A stretch of 64,000 bases of DNA from Bacillus thermotolerans (GCF_000812025.2 NZ_JWJE02000009.1:46376-110375); one strand, 5' to 3'; numbered from the stretch's first letter, positions 1-9,529 are shown. Made by a program: numbers and translations. The notes: a model not told the origin generated them from the sequence alone.

Positions 1-606
1 ACCAGGGAAAAGATAGCGCCCAGTTTCGTGGATGGAGAACGTGCAGACATCGGGGTCATCATAGAAGGTCCATTGAACGCCATCCCCATGGTGAGCATCT
101 GTATCGATGTATAGTACTCTAGCATTATACTTTTCTTGCAAATACTTAATGGCTACGGAGCTGTCGTTATAAATACAAAAACCAGATGCTTTCCCGCGGA
201 AGCCGTGGTGCAATCCGCCGCCTAAATGGAGAGCGTGGTCTGCTTTCTCCTGCATGACCCAATCGACAGCGGTGAGCGTGCCGCCTACGAGGAGTGAACT
301 GGCTTCATGCATATTTTCGAAAATAGGTGTATCCTCTGTACCCAGTCCATACCCTTCCGCGATATCTGCGTTTAATTCGCCTTTGCCAGCTTTTTCGACA
401 GCCTCCACATACGAAACATCATGAGCTAGCTGAAGCTCTTCTTTAGAGGCGAGACGGGGCGAAGCGATGTCTGAATCGCGAAGCTTGCCAATGGTCTTTA
501 AAAGGTCGATGGTTAAGGTGAGCCGAAACTGATTGAACGGGTGATGTTCTGAAAAACGATAGGAAAGCAGTTGATCCGAATGAACAAACACTGCTTCCTT
601 CTTCAT
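1..606 (-). CDS. acuC: AcuC, acetoin utilization / AcsA deacetylase (3' part cut off by window edge)
   Basis: The reading frame stays open from an ATG at 606 to the window edge, giving the first ~202 residues of a class I HDAC-like protein (full family length about 385). It shows HLGGGLHHGF near residue 130 and YIDTDAHHGDG near residue 172, the latter carrying the zinc-binding Asp and His of the arginase/deacetylase fold. In B. subtilis AcuC removes the acetyl group that AcuA places on acetyl-CoA synthetase, restoring activity. The start overlaps the acuB stop by four bases (ATGA), so translation is probably coupled; a GGGGATGG ribosome site lies inside acuB. Identity is secure; the C-terminus is not visible. 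Confidence 0.93.
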   Translation of the reverse strand, partial: MKKEAVFVHSDQLLSYRFSEHHPFNQFRLTLTIDLLKTIGKLRDSDIASPRLASKEELQLAHDVSYVEAVEKAGKGELNADIAEGYGLGTEDTPIFENMHEASSLLVGGTLTAVDWVMQEKADHALHLGGGLHHGFRGKASGFCIYNDSSVAIKYLQEKYNARVLYIDTDAHHGDGVQWTFYDDPDVCTFSIHETGRYLFPG

Positions 607-1250
607 GTGTCCATCCCCGGCATATTTGGCCACCGAACATTGTACCCGTCTTTTTTTAAGTCATCAATCACACCAGTAGGGTTCATCGTACGTATACGGA
701 AAACAACGATTCTTGAGTCTTCCTTCTTTTTATCAGGATATACGAGCACGCTTTGAATTTGCACCCGGCGCTTATTTAACACCTCAATCGCCTCGAATAA
801 CTGGCCTTGCTTGTGAGGCATTTGTATTTCAATGCGCGAGCCGGGCTGGTTGACACCTGTCAGTTCCACGAAGGTGCGGAGCACATCAGATTCAGTGACA
901 ATGCCAATGACTTCACCGCCCTGGACGATTGGCATGCAGCCGATTTTATATTCATAGAAGGTTGCTGCAATATCTTCCACAAAGTCAAGCGGATGCCCAG
1001 TGAATACATCCTTCTGCATAATGACCGAGAGCGGTTTATTTAATTCTTCATCGCTTAGATCTTTCTTTAAAATAGACGGCGTAGAATCTTTTACATCACG
1101 ATCAGTGACAATGCCGACAAGCTCCCCTTTATCGTCAACAATCGGCACGTGACGAATTTTTTTATCCCTAAATAATTGAAGAGCTGTGCCGATTTTGTCT
1201 TCTGGAGAAAGCAGATGCAGATCTCGCTGCATAATTTCTTCTACTATCAC
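603..1250 (-). CDS. acuB: AcuB, CBS-ACT domain protein of the acu operon
   Basis: 215 residues starting at GTG (1250) behind an AAAGGGGG ribosome site. Two CBS domains fill residues ~1-130 (the repeated H-V-P-I-V/C-M-P-I-V-x-G-G-E-V-I-G-I-V pattern), followed by an ACT-like domain (~135-205). CBS pairs bind adenosyl ligands and ACT domains small metabolites, so AcuB is thought to be a sensory partner of the AcuA/AcuC acetylation switch, although its biochemical role is not established. It lies between acuA (18-bp gap) and acuC (4-bp overlap) in one minus-strand operon. Confidence 0.93.
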   Translation of the reverse strand: MIVEEIMQRDLHLLSPEDKIGTALQLFRDKKIRHVPIVDDKGELVGIVTDRDVKDSTPSILKKDLSDEELNKPLSVIMQKDVFTGHPLDFVEDIAATFYEYKIGCMPIVQGGEVIGIVTESDVLRTFVELTGVNQPGSRIEIQMPHKQGQLFEAIEVLNKRRVQIQSVLVYPDKKKEDSRIVVFRIRTMNPTGVIDDLKKDGYNVRWPNMPGMDT

Positions 1251-1268
1251 TTACTTTTCCCCCTTTAT

Positions 1269-1901
1269 TTAATACATGAAGCGGTGGACGAATCGGATTT
1301 GGTCAAACTTTTGAATGGTTTCTTCATCTATATTCTTCCCGATACGCACCATCAGGCAATTAGCCGGATGAGAGCTGATCTCAGGATCATCTGTCGCAAA
1401 CCACGTGAGCCCTCCGGCATTCATCATCCGTTCCATCATTTTTCTATATTCCCAGACGTTCAGTCCTGTCCCCTTCAAGTCCCAATGCCAGTAATATTCT
1501 GTTGTGATAATAATATAGTTTTCCATGAACTTATCACGCATAGACAGTTGAAGCATATTTTTGCCTACCCGCATCCCTCGATAGGCAGGAGCTACTTCTA
1601 CAGCTCCGAGTTCGAGCAATTCCTCGAGATTGGCTTCAGACCATCTTTCTAAAGGGTCAGGATACAAAAAAGTAACATAACCGATGATCTCTTCACCGTT
1701 GCGGGCAATAATAATACGTCCTTCGGGAAGGCCTGCAATCTCGATTAATGCTTTATGCTGCTGGTCAGGTATACGAAAGGCTGAAAGTCCTTCGTGGAAT
1801 GTAAGGCGGGACAAGGTTTCTGAGGAAACAGGGCCTTCGATGACAAGTGTCCCTTCAGGCGACTCAATTTCTTGCGAATGATATTCTTTTTTATGTTCCA
1901 T
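1269..1901 (-). CDS. acuA: AcuA, GNAT protein acetyltransferase acting on AcsA
   Basis: 210 residues, ATG at 1901 preceded by AAGGTGGTGAG. The central GNAT domain shows the acetyl-CoA loop in LGAVEVAPAYRGMRVGKNML (residues ~97-116; R-G-x-x-V-G-K-N version of Q/RxxGxG/A). In B. subtilis AcuA acetylates the catalytic lysine of acetyl-CoA synthetase and switches it off; the likely target acsA is transcribed divergently from the same intergenic region. First gene of acuABC. A -10-like TATAAT on the minus strand lies at about 1932-1937 with only a weak -35. Confidence 0.94.
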   Translation of the reverse strand: MEHKKEYHSQEIESPEGTLVIEGPVSSETLSRLTFHEGLSAFRIPDQQHKALIEIAGLPEGRIIIARNGEEIIGYVTFLYPDPLERWSEANLEELLELGAVEVAPAYRGMRVGKNMLQLSMRDKFMENYIIITTEYYWHWDLKGTGLNVWEYRKMMERMMNAGGLTWFATDDPEISSHPANCLMVRIGKNIDEETIQKFDQIRFVHRFMY

Positions 1902-1971
1902 TCACTCACCACCTTCATCGTTCAATAGTTGTATTATACCTGAATTTTCGATGCTTAAAGATGTTTAACTT

Positions 1972-1986
1972 AATTTTCCGAAATTA
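1972..1986. promoter_or_regulatory. Candidate CodY box between acuA and acsA
   Basis: AATTTTCCGAAATTA agrees with the CodY consensus AATTTTCWGAAAATT at 12 of 15 positions. It lies in the divergent acuA/acsA control region; B. subtilis acsA is reported to be under CodY and CcpA. The area is AT-rich, so a chance match is possible. I found no convincing cre in this gap. A TTGCGA (2029) plus TATAAT (2050) with a short 15-bp spacer could be the acsA promoter. Confidence 0.35.
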
Positions 1987-2092
1987 TTTATAATTTCTTG
2001 CTAAAACATCGAACATATTGTTTCAAAATTGCGAAAAGTGGTGTTATCATATAATTATAGTTGTATCTTACATAAGAAGGGGGAACGGTCAT

Positions 2093-3814
2093 ATGAAATT
2101 GGAAACGTTATCAGTACAAAAAGGGGATCATAACTTAAAAAGTTATGAAGAGGTGTATGAGTCGTTCGATTGGAAAGATGCCGAAAAGAACTTCACATGG
2201 TCTGAAACTGGCAAAGTAAATATTGCTTACGAAACCATTGACCGCCATGCAGAGTCTCCGGAGCGCATGGATAAAGTAGCGCTTTATTACAGAGACGCTG
2301 GGCGGAATGAGCAATACACTTTTGCAGATATGAAAGAAAAGACAAACCAGGCAGCTAATGTAATCAAGCAATCTGGAAATATAGAAAAAGGTGATCGTGT
2401 ATTTATCTTTATGCCGCGTTCACCAGAGTTATATTTTGCTGTATTAGGAGCAATTAAAGTCGGTGCTATTGTTGGTCCGCTTTTTGAAGCCTTTATGGAG
2501 GGTGCAGTCCGTGACCGCTTGGAAGACAGCAGCGCTAAGGCAATCATTACAACGCCAGAGCTGCTTCCGCGCGTGCCGGTTGATGAGCTTCCTGACTTAC
2601 AAAAGGTATTTATTGTAGGCGGCGAAGCTCCAGCTGGGGATAAGTATATTGACTTCAATAAGGAAATGCAGAATGCTTCTGCCTCCTTTGACATCGAATG
2701 GGTAGATCTTGACGACGGAATGATTCTTCATTACACTTCCGGTTCAACAGGCAGACCGAAAGGAGTACTTCATGTCCATCGCGCGATGATCCAGCAGTAT
2801 CAAACCGCTAAATGGGTGCTTGACCTGCAGGAGGACGATGTGTACTGGTGCACAGCCGATCCAGGCTGGGTAACGGGAACATCCTACGGTATTTTCGGCC
2901 CTTGGCTGACAGGAACTACGAACGTAATCGTCGGCGGCCGCTTCAAGCCGGAAAGCTGGTATCAAACACTTGAAGATTACAAAGTAACTGTATGGTACAG
3001 TGCACCAACGGCCTTCCGTATGTTAATGGGAGCCGGAGATGAAGCTGTAAAGCAATTTGATTTAAGCTCATTAAGACATATTCTAAGCGTTGGTGAACCG
3101 CTCAACCCTGAAGTAATCCGATGGGGAATGAAAGTCTTCAACCTGCGCATTCATGATACATGGTGGATGACAGAAACAGGTGCTCATATTATTTGTAACT
3201 ATCCATCGATGGAAATCCGCCCGGGTTCAATGGGCAAGCCGGTTCCAGGTGTGAAGGCAGCGATCGTAGATGACCAAGGCAACGAGCTTCCTCCTAACCG
3301 TATGGGCAACCTCGCTATTCAGAAAGGCTGGCCATCCATGATGACCACTATCTGGAACAACCCAGAGAAGTATGAATCCTATTTCATGCCAGGCGGCTGG
3401 TATGTATCCGGTGACTCTGCTTATATGGATGAGGATGGCTACTTCTGGTTCCAAGGCCGTGTAGATGATGTCATCATGACAGCCGGAGAACGTGTTGGAC
3501 CGTTTGAGGTGGAGAGCAAACTTGTGGAACATCCAGCGGTGGCAGAAGCCGGGGTAATCGGCAAGCCTGACCCAGTACGCGGTGAAATTATTAAAGCTTT
3601 CGTTGCTCTTCGTGAGGGACACGAAGCAACAGATGAGCTGAAAGAAGAGATCCGCCAGTTTGTAAAAACGGGACTTGCCGCTCACGCAGCACCAAGAGAG
3701 ATTGAATTCCGTGATAAACTGCCGAAAACGCGAAGCGGTAAAATTATGCGCCGCGTATTAAAAGCTTGGGAGTTAGATCTTCCAACAGGTGACTTATCTA
3801 CAATGGAAGATTAA
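2093..3814 (+). CDS. acsA: Acetyl-CoA synthetase (AMP-forming)
   Basis: 573 residues. I choose the ATG at 2093 because an AAGGGGGAACGG ribosome site precedes it; an in-frame extension back to 2018 has none. It converts acetate, ATP and CoA to acetyl-CoA through acetyl-AMP. The ANL-superfamily P-loop YTSGSTGRPKG lies near residue 215, the adenylate motif DTWWMTETG near 355, and the C-terminal catalytic lysine in LPKTRSGKIMRRVL near 550, the residue AcuA acetylates in this family. Divergent from acuABC, matching the acetylation control circuit. Monocistronic: a terminator follows within 20 bp. Confidence 0.96.
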   Translation: MKLETLSVQKGDHNLKSYEEVYESFDWKDAEKNFTWSETGKVNIAYETIDRHAESPERMDKVALYYRDAGRNEQYTFADMKEKTNQAANVIKQSGNIEKGDRVFIFMPRSPELYFAVLGAIKVGAIVGPLFEAFMEGAVRDRLEDSSAKAIITTPELLPRVPVDELPDLQKVFIVGGEAPAGDKYIDFNKEMQNASASFDIEWVDLDDGMILHYTSGSTGRPKGVLHVHRAMIQQYQTAKWVLDLQEDDVYWCTADPGWVTGTSYGIFGPWLTGTTNVIVGGRFKPESWYQTLEDYKVTVWYSAPTAFRMLMGAGDEAVKQFDLSSLRHILSVGEPLNPEVIRWGMKVFNLRIHDTWWMTETGAHIICNYPSMEIRPGSMGKPVPGVKAAIVDDQGNELPPNRMGNLAIQKGWPSMMTTIWNNPEKYESYFMPGGWYVSGDSAYMDEDGYFWFQGRVDDVIMTAGERVGPFEVESKLVEHPAVAEAGVIGKPDPVRGEIIKAFVALREGHEATDELKEEIRQFVKTGLAAHAAPREIEFRDKLPKTRSGKIMRRVLKAWELDLPTGDLSTMED

Positions 3815-3827
3815 TTTATTATCCAAC

Positions 3828-3865
3828 AAGCCAGCTCTTTCTCAAGGGCTGGCTTATTTCATTTT
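3828..3865 (+). terminator. Terminator of acsA
   Basis: Stem AAGCCAGC-CTT / AAG-GCTGGCTT starting 13 bp after the acsA stop, followed by the T-rich ATTTCATTTT. Confidence 0.75.
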
Positions 3866-3874
3866 AAAATTCGT

Positions 3875-3903
3875 TTGACATTTGTTTAGTCCTTTGATTA
3901 AAT
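3875..3903 (+). promoter_or_regulatory. Sigma-A promoter of the tyrS T-box transcript
   Basis: Perfect -35 TTGACA (3875-3880), 17-bp spacer, -10 TTAAAT (3898-3903, 4 of 6). Transcription would start about 10-15 bases before the first T-box leader structure. Confidence 0.6.
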
Positions 3904-3924
3904 ATGACGTATACATGTACATAG

Positions 3925-4154
3925 TTAGCGTTGAAAGGATTCAGTAGTTCACTATCCCTGTTTATTAGAGAGCCGGTGGTTGGTGGAAATCGGCACAAAT
4001 AGCTGAACGAATTACCTCCTGGAGCTTTTGCTGTGAACGGATAAGTAGCAGCAAACGGACAAACCGTTATCGAACAAAGTGGAGAACCGTGATTCTCAAG
4101 CTTGGGTGGTACCGCGCAATCAGCGTCCCTGCATCAGCAGGGGCGCTTTTTTTG
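3925..4154 (+). promoter_or_regulatory. T-box leader (tyrosine) controlling tyrS
   Basis: The leader carries a stem I with the AGAGAGCCGGTGG start, a specifier codon TAC (Tyr) at 4013-4015 directly before CTCCTGGAGC, the conserved T-box TGGGTGGTACCGCG at 4103-4116, and a terminator hairpin (GCGTCCCTGC / GCAGGGGCGC, then seven T) ending near 4154. The bulge TGGT would pair with the ACCA end of uncharged tRNA-Tyr (A73). Uncharged tRNA-Tyr should therefore favour the antiterminator and allow tyrS transcription. This accounts for the whole 378-base gap before tyrS. Confidence 0.95.
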
Positions 4155-4171
4155 TTTGCTTGTTATATTGA

Positions 4172-5455
<1,284 letters not shown>

Positions 5456-5466
5456 TGTGATGTATG

Positions 5467-5497
5467 AAAAAGCTGGCTTTAAGCCAGCTTTTTATTA
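5467..5497 (+). terminator. Terminator of tyrS
   Basis: Near-perfect palindrome AAAAAGCTGGCTT / AAGCCAGCTTTTT 11 bp after the tyrS stop. A-rich on one side and T-rich on the other, so it could work on both strands. Confidence 0.85.
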
Positions 5498-5630
5498 TTG
5501 CTCTGCAATGAGTTTAATGATGACGGCTACAAGTGAATAGATACAAGAAAAAAGAGGGGATAGAATTTTCTTTTTTTTAGCTATTGGTTATATGTTACAA
5601 TTATTGAAAAGTAAAGGAAGGCGTGAAGAC

Positions 5631-5972
5631 ATGGTTACAGAAGAGCTGATTAATCGATTTAAAGGGCTCACATCCGAAGAATTCCTTTCGAAATATAAAG
5701 CTAATACAGTCTCTGCAAGGGACTTGGAGGTTATTGAAGAGTTAAAGGCTGCGGGCTTTAACGACGGCGTGGTCAATGTATTATTAGAGTTTGTTCTGCT
5801 GTCCAGCGGGATGAAAATGAATCGTTCATTAATTAGAAGTATTGCTGAGCATTGGGCAAAGTATGAGGTAAGTACTATTGAGCAGGCAATCATTTTTGTG
5901 AGAAAAGAGCATAGGCAGTACCGGAAATGGAAGGGGAGCTTAAGCACTAGAAATATTCAGAAGTGGGCCTAG
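5631..5972 (+). CDS. Stand-alone DnaB_2 (DnaD/DnaB C-terminal type) domain protein
   Basis: 113 residues from the ATG at 5631, chosen for the AAAGGAAGG site 10 bases upstream; an in-frame ATG at 5592 lacks one. The whole protein resembles the last third of the replication initiation protein DnaB encoded at 59268-60671: both contain GVVNVLL, an M-K-x4-S-x3-I-A-x-HW block and KEHRQY-x2-W, about 25 identities over 55 aligned residues by eye. This DDBH2/DnaB_2 region binds DNA and mediates oligomerisation in DnaB and DnaD. The N-terminal winged-helix domains of DnaB are absent. Its function is unknown; a role in replication-loader regulation is inference. It is framed by its own terminator. Confidence 0.75.
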   Translation: MVTEELINRFKGLTSEEFLSKYKANTVSARDLEVIEELKAAGFNDGVVNVLLEFVLLSSGMKMNRSLIRSIAEHWAKYEVSTIEQAIIFVRKEHRQYRKWKGSLSTRNIQKWA

Positions 5973-6091
5973 CATATACAGGGGGATGAAGACAGTAAAA
6001 GGTGTGTTGCTATTTATTCGTCTCATCGAGGCCCGTAGACAAAGAAGCTGAAGGCGGCTATGGTCCCGCTCGCTATATATAAGATCATCAA

Positions 6092-6132
6092 AAGGCGTCA
6101 ACTGTTAAAAAGTTGATGCTTTCTTTGTTTTA
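6092..6132 (+). terminator. Terminator after the DnaB_2-domain gene
   Basis: 12-bp stem AAGGCGTCAACT / AGTTGATGCTTT (two G-U pairs) with loop GTTAAAA, followed by TTCTTTGTTTT. The rest of the gap 5973-6231 shows nothing else I can name. Confidence 0.7.
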
Positions 6133-6231
6133 AAAAAGCTTTCGTCGATTGCTGGGCAGTATAGAGTTATTTTATATAAAATTGTCTACTGCCATCACAT
6201 TTTCTCCATACTAATAGATGAGGTGGAAAAA

Positions 6232-7191
6232 ATGACGATTGTACGACTAGGGTATGTAGCGATGAGTATGGAACTCAAAAACGCTTCTCCGTCCAAAACC
6301 ATGACGTTTGCTCAATTCCAGAAAATCGGCGACCGTGAATCGGCGATTCGCAAACTAGAACGGATTGCACTGGCTAATTTAGAAAATACACACAGGCTGC
6401 TTAAGCATAATGCCTTTAGTGATATTTACTTTTACCGTTTAACCTCCCGGCTGATTCCGCTCGCCAACCATGCCGACCTTCCAGATTGGGACTATATAAA
6501 GCCGCTAAAGGGGAAGCTGCACGAAATAGGAGAATTTGTAAAAAAACACAACATGAGAATTGATTTTCATCCAGACCACTTTGTTGTGCTGAACTCCTCA
6601 AAAATAGAAGTATTCAAAAACTCATTAAAAACCTTGAAGATGCATTACCTATTGTTAAGGGGGATGAAAGTAGACCCAATTCACCGCTGTGTGCTCCATG
6701 TCGGCGGTAACTATAAGGAAACTGATCAGTCGCGCTTTGTAGATAATTGGATGAGTGTCCCGAAAGCTATCCAAAAAATGATCATGCTTGAAAATGATGA
6801 TACTTCCTTCACACTCGATGATACTCTTTATTTATGTGAAAAATTAGGAATCCCACTTGTATTTGATTATCATCATCATCTTGCCCACCATGAGAATGAA
6901 AAGTGGGAAGAAAATTGGGATCGTGTTGTGGCAACTTGGAAGGATTCATCTCTTCCAATTAAAATGCATATCTCAAGTCCAAAAAGTGAATCTGCATTCC
7001 GGCATCATTCAGATTATGTGGACATTGATATGTTTTTTAGATTTCTAAGAGAAATTAAAGGAACAGTTCCGCAAATTGATTGTATGATTGAGGCGAAAAA
7101 GAAGGATGAAGCTCTATTTACCTTAATTCAAGAGGTTAAAAAAAGAAAAGATGTTGAAATGATGGGTGGATCTTCTTTCTATTTAAAGTAG
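6232..7191 (+). CDS. uvsE: UV DNA damage endonuclease (UVDE family)
   Basis: 319 residues from ATG 6232 (GAGGTGG six bases upstream; a GTG at 6223 is a less likely start). UVDE proteins are TIM-barrel, metal-dependent endonucleases that nick 5' of cyclobutane dimers and 6-4 photoproducts, starting alternative excision repair. Family hallmarks visible: LGYVAMSMEL-x5-SPSKTMTFA at the N-terminus, DFHPDHFVVLNS (~110), HVGGNY (~160), ENDD (~188), FDYHHHLAHH (~215), HISSPK and a C-terminal DCMIEAKKKDEAL. Metal ligands (His, Glu, Asp) are kept. In spore formers this enzyme helps UV resistance. Flanked by terminators, so probably monocistronic. Confidence 0.93.
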   Translation: MTIVRLGYVAMSMELKNASPSKTMTFAQFQKIGDRESAIRKLERIALANLENTHRLLKHNAFSDIYFYRLTSRLIPLANHADLPDWDYIKPLKGKLHEIGEFVKKHNMRIDFHPDHFVVLNSSKIEVFKNSLKTLKMHYLLLRGMKVDPIHRCVLHVGGNYKETDQSRFVDNWMSVPKAIQKMIMLENDDTSFTLDDTLYLCEKLGIPLVFDYHHHLAHHENEKWEENWDRVVATWKDSSLPIKMHISSPKSESAFRHHSDYVDIDMFFRFLREIKGTVPQIDCMIEAKKKDEALFTLIQEVKKRKDVEMMGGSSFYLK

Positions 7192-7213
7192 TGTAAGGAA
7201 AGTGATAATAGAG

Positions 7214-7264
7214 AAAACAAAAAAGCCCTGGGCGCCTTGACTTAACAAGGTTTCCAGGGTTTTT
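7214..7264. terminator. Shared bidirectional terminator of uvsE and rpsD
   Basis: Stem AAAGCCCTGG-(GCG)-CCTTG / CAAGG-(TTT)-CCAGGGTTTTT with A-rich and T-rich flanks, in the 100-bp gap between convergent genes. Confidence 0.8.
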
Positions 7265-7291
7265 AACGTTATGCTTTGCAAAGCAAAGTTA

Positions 7292-7894
7292 TTAACGAGA
7301 GTAATACTCAACGATTAGAGATTCGTTGATCTCAGCTGGAAGCTCAGAACGCTCAGGAAGGCGAGTAAACGTACCTTCTAATTTCTCAGCATCGAAAGTT
7401 AAATAATCTGGTACGAAGTTATTTACTTCGATTGCTTCTTTTACGATAGTAAGGTTTTTAGACTTTTCGCGAATACCGATTGTTTGACCAGGTTTTACTT
7501 GGTAAGACGGGATATCCACGCGTTGTCCATCAACAGTCACATGTCCATGGTTAACTAGCTGACGAGCTTGACGGCGAGTACGAGCTAGGCCAAGACGGTA
7601 AACAAGGTTGTCCAGGCGGCTTTCAAGAAGGATCATGAAGTTTTCGCCGTATACACCTTTCATTTTACCAGCTTTAACGAATAAGTTTTTAAATTGGCGC
7701 TCGTTTACACCATACATATGACGAAGCTTTTGCTTCTCTTGTAATTGAAGTCCGTATTCAGATAACTTTCTGCGTTGGTTTGGACCGTGTTGTCCAGGTG
7801 CGTAAGGACGTTTTTCTAATTCTTTACCTGTACCGCTTAGAGAGATTCCAAGGCGGCGGGAAATTTTCCAGCTTGGGCCAGTATAGCGAGCCAT
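7292..7894 (-). CDS. rpsD: Small ribosomal subunit protein uS4
   Basis: 200 residues from ATG 7894, with AAAGGAGGAGC seven bases upstream; the frame is open further upstream to 7954 but the protein begins [10 protein letters not shown]. Primary 16S rRNA-binding protein. The S4 domain lies at ~90-155 ([32 protein letters not shown]). As in B. subtilis, rpsD stands apart from the main ribosomal clusters and next to tyrS, with its own promoter and a long leader. Confidence 0.98.
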   Translation of the reverse strand: MARYTGPSWKISRRLGISLSGTGKELEKRPYAPGQHGPNQRRKLSEYGLQLQEKQKLRHMYGVNERQFKNLFVKAGKMKGVYGENFMILLESRLDNLVYRLGLARTRRQARQLVNHGHVTVDGQRVDIPSYQVKPGQTIGIREKSKNLTIVKEAIEVNNFVPDYLTFDAEKLEGTFTRLPERSELPAEINESLIVEYYSR

Positions 7895-8085
7895 AATATA
7901 GCTCCTCCTTTTAGTTTTTATTTTGTTGTAAAATAAAAACCGGTGCGACAACAATTAGGTCATTTTGTTTTCATGCACCATCGCCCCTGCAGCAGAGGGT
8001 TACGCGATGCACCATTTGTCGTGAGCGACAAAGGAACAAAATGAACGGCTAACAGTGTTCACATAGGCTGCATTTATTTTACACA
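7895..8085 (-). promoter_or_regulatory. rpsD 5' leader, probable S4 autoregulatory mRNA element
   Basis: About 190 bases separate the promoter from the rpsD start. On the minus strand they contain the hairpin TTTGTCGCTCACGACAAA and a pair of GCATCGC / GCGATG blocks around TAACCCTCTGCTGCAGGG. In B. subtilis S4 represses its own translation by binding a structured leader; these elements fit that, but I did not fold the RNA. Confidence 0.6.
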
Positions 8086-8091
8086 AAGAAC

Positions 8092-8120
8092 AGTATATAA
8101 TTTACATAGCCTTGTGTCAA
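8092..8120 (-). promoter_or_regulatory. Strong sigma-A promoter of rpsD
   Basis: Minus strand: TTGACA (8120-8115), 17-bp spacer, TATACT (8097-8092). Near consensus, as expected for a ribosomal gene. Confidence 0.85.
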
Positions 8121-8171
8121 GGAGAGTTTTTTACACAAACATGAAGCTTAAGGAAAAGCGTTTAAATAAAC

Positions 8172-8221
8172 GGCACTGTTCGCTGCAAGGATATAAAAGA
8201 CTTACAATGAAGAACAGTGCC
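8172..8221 (-). terminator. Inverted repeat downstream of the GAF-domain gene
   Basis: 10-bp perfect arms GGCACTGTTC / GAACAGTGCC separated by 30 bases, just past the gene stop on the minus strand and followed by GTTTATTTAAA. Probably the end of the hisJ-ytsP transcript; the loop is long for a classic terminator. Confidence 0.5.
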
Positions 8222-8230
8222 ATTCTATTA

Positions 8231-8710
8231 TTATAAGTATTCGATTAATGCTTGGCTGAAGGCTTCAAGCATTTGCTGGTCAATTTCATCAAAGCGGTTC
8301 TTTATCGGACTGTCGATGTCCAAAACTCCAATGGTGACATTGTCTTTGACGAGCGGGATAACAATTTCTGATTGGGAGGCAGCATCGCATGCAATATGGC
8401 CAGGGAAAGCATGAACATCGGCAATTCTCTGTGTTCTTTTCTCACTCGCTGCTGTGCCGCATACGCCTTTCCCGAAAGGAATGCGAACGCAAGCGGGCAG
8501 TCCCTGGAACGGGCCGAGAACGAGCTCCTCTCCTTCGGTTAAATAAAAGCCAACCCAGTTAACGTTGTCGAGAAACTGATTTAAGAGGGCGGCGGCATTA
8601 CTTAAGTTAGCTATTTGATTCTTCTCATCCTCTAGCAAAGCACGAAGCTGTTTGATCACAAGTTCATAGTTTTCTGTTTTAGTTCCTTGATAGTTGGTTG
8701 TTTGAAACAT
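8231..8710 (-). CDS. ytsP: GAF-domain free methionine-(R)-sulfoxide reductase
   Basis: 159 residues, one GAF domain. It reduces free Met-R-sulfoxide in the cytosol, repairing oxidised methionine pools. The three cysteines of the fRMsr type are present: PACVRIPFG (~78), GVCGTAA (~88) and HIACDA (~112), plus the NWVGFYL pocket. The start is three bases beyond the hisJ stop, with a GAGGTG site inside the hisJ end, so the two are co-transcribed. Known as YtsP in B. subtilis. Confidence 0.88.
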   Translation of the reverse strand: MFQTTNYQGTKTENYELVIKQLRALLEDEKNQIANLSNAAALLNQFLDNVNWVGFYLTEGEELVLGPFQGLPACVRIPFGKGVCGTAASEKRTQRIADVHAFPGHIACDAASQSEIVIPLVKDNVTIGVLDIDSPIKNRFDEIDQQMLEAFSQALIEYL

Positions 8711-8713
8711 GTA

Positions 8714-9529
8714 TTACACCTCTTTCAATGAATCGTGAAGAAGGGGCATGTCCTTCCAGCCCTGACCTATGTCCTTGGCTTGATGAGCATCTGATCCATA
8801 AACAAGAGGAATGCCCATTTGTTTTGCCTTCTGAGCGACGGCAGGGGGAGGATACGTCTCCTGGCAGAGCGGCTTCATAAGCCCGGCTCCATTGAAATCG
8901 AGTTCATAGCCGCTGCTTTTTACCGAATGAAGCAATTCATCAATCTCTCTGCTGAAATCCTTTTTGCAAGGGAATTGTTTCTGGAATTTATGCACGAGCG
9001 TCATATGTCCAATACGGGTTGGTTTATAGGGTCCAAGATTCGCTTCAATTGACTGTTTGACAGTTTGGAAATATGCTGTATATACAGCAGTTATAGAACC
9101 GAAGGCACGAATAATTTTTTCGAAATAATCAGCACTGTAATCAAGGCAATACCAATCTTGTCTATGCTTCAGAAAGTGGACGGACAAAATGGAATCATCC
9201 AGCAGCGGGCCGTATTCATTTAACAAATGAGCAGTCTGCGCTTCGAATCCTTCAATGAAGTCTATTTCCAACCCCGCTTTAATAGATATGGCAGAAGCAT
9301 ATTCTTTCTTGAGCCGATCCAGTAAAATGAAGTAATTATCCAGCTGCGAACGGTCCATGCCGCTGTCCCTTGTGGGGGTTGTATCCAGGAAGCCATCCGG
9401 TAAAGGTGCATGCTCCGTAAAGGTCAGGTGGGTGAACCCTTGATGGATTGCTTCTTCTACATAGCTTTCTAACGAATCAGTCGTTCCGTGCGGGCAAAAG
9501 GGCGTATGAATATGTCCGTCTCTTTTCAT
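8714..9529 (-). CDS. hisJ: Histidinol-phosphatase, PHP family
   Basis: 271 residues. It dephosphorylates L-histidinol phosphate, the penultimate reaction family of histidine synthesis. PHP metal motifs are visible: DGHIHTPFCPHG at the N-terminus, TFTEHAPLP (~37-45), LSVHFL (~115), and the C-terminal GSDAHQAKDIG. As in B. subtilis (ytvP/hisJ) it is remote from the main his operon and next to ytsP and ezrA. Confidence 0.9.
   Translation of the reverse strand: MKRDGHIHTPFCPHGTTDSLESYVEEAIHQGFTHLTFTEHAPLPDGFLDTTPTRDSGMDRSQLDNYFILLDRLKKEYASAISIKAGLEIDFIEGFEAQTAHLLNEYGPLLDDSILSVHFLKHRQDWYCLDYSADYFEKIIRAFGSITAVYTAYFQTVKQSIEANLGPYKPTRIGHMTLVHKFQKQFPCKKDFSREIDELLHSVKSSGYELDFNGAGLMKPLCQETYPPPAVAQKAKQMGIPLVYGSDAHQAKDIGQGWKDMPLLHDSLKEV

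Noticed and set aside
1176..1652. 158-codon plus-strand frame across acuB/acuA
   Set aside because: Shadow of two well-supported minus-strand genes; no ribosome site.
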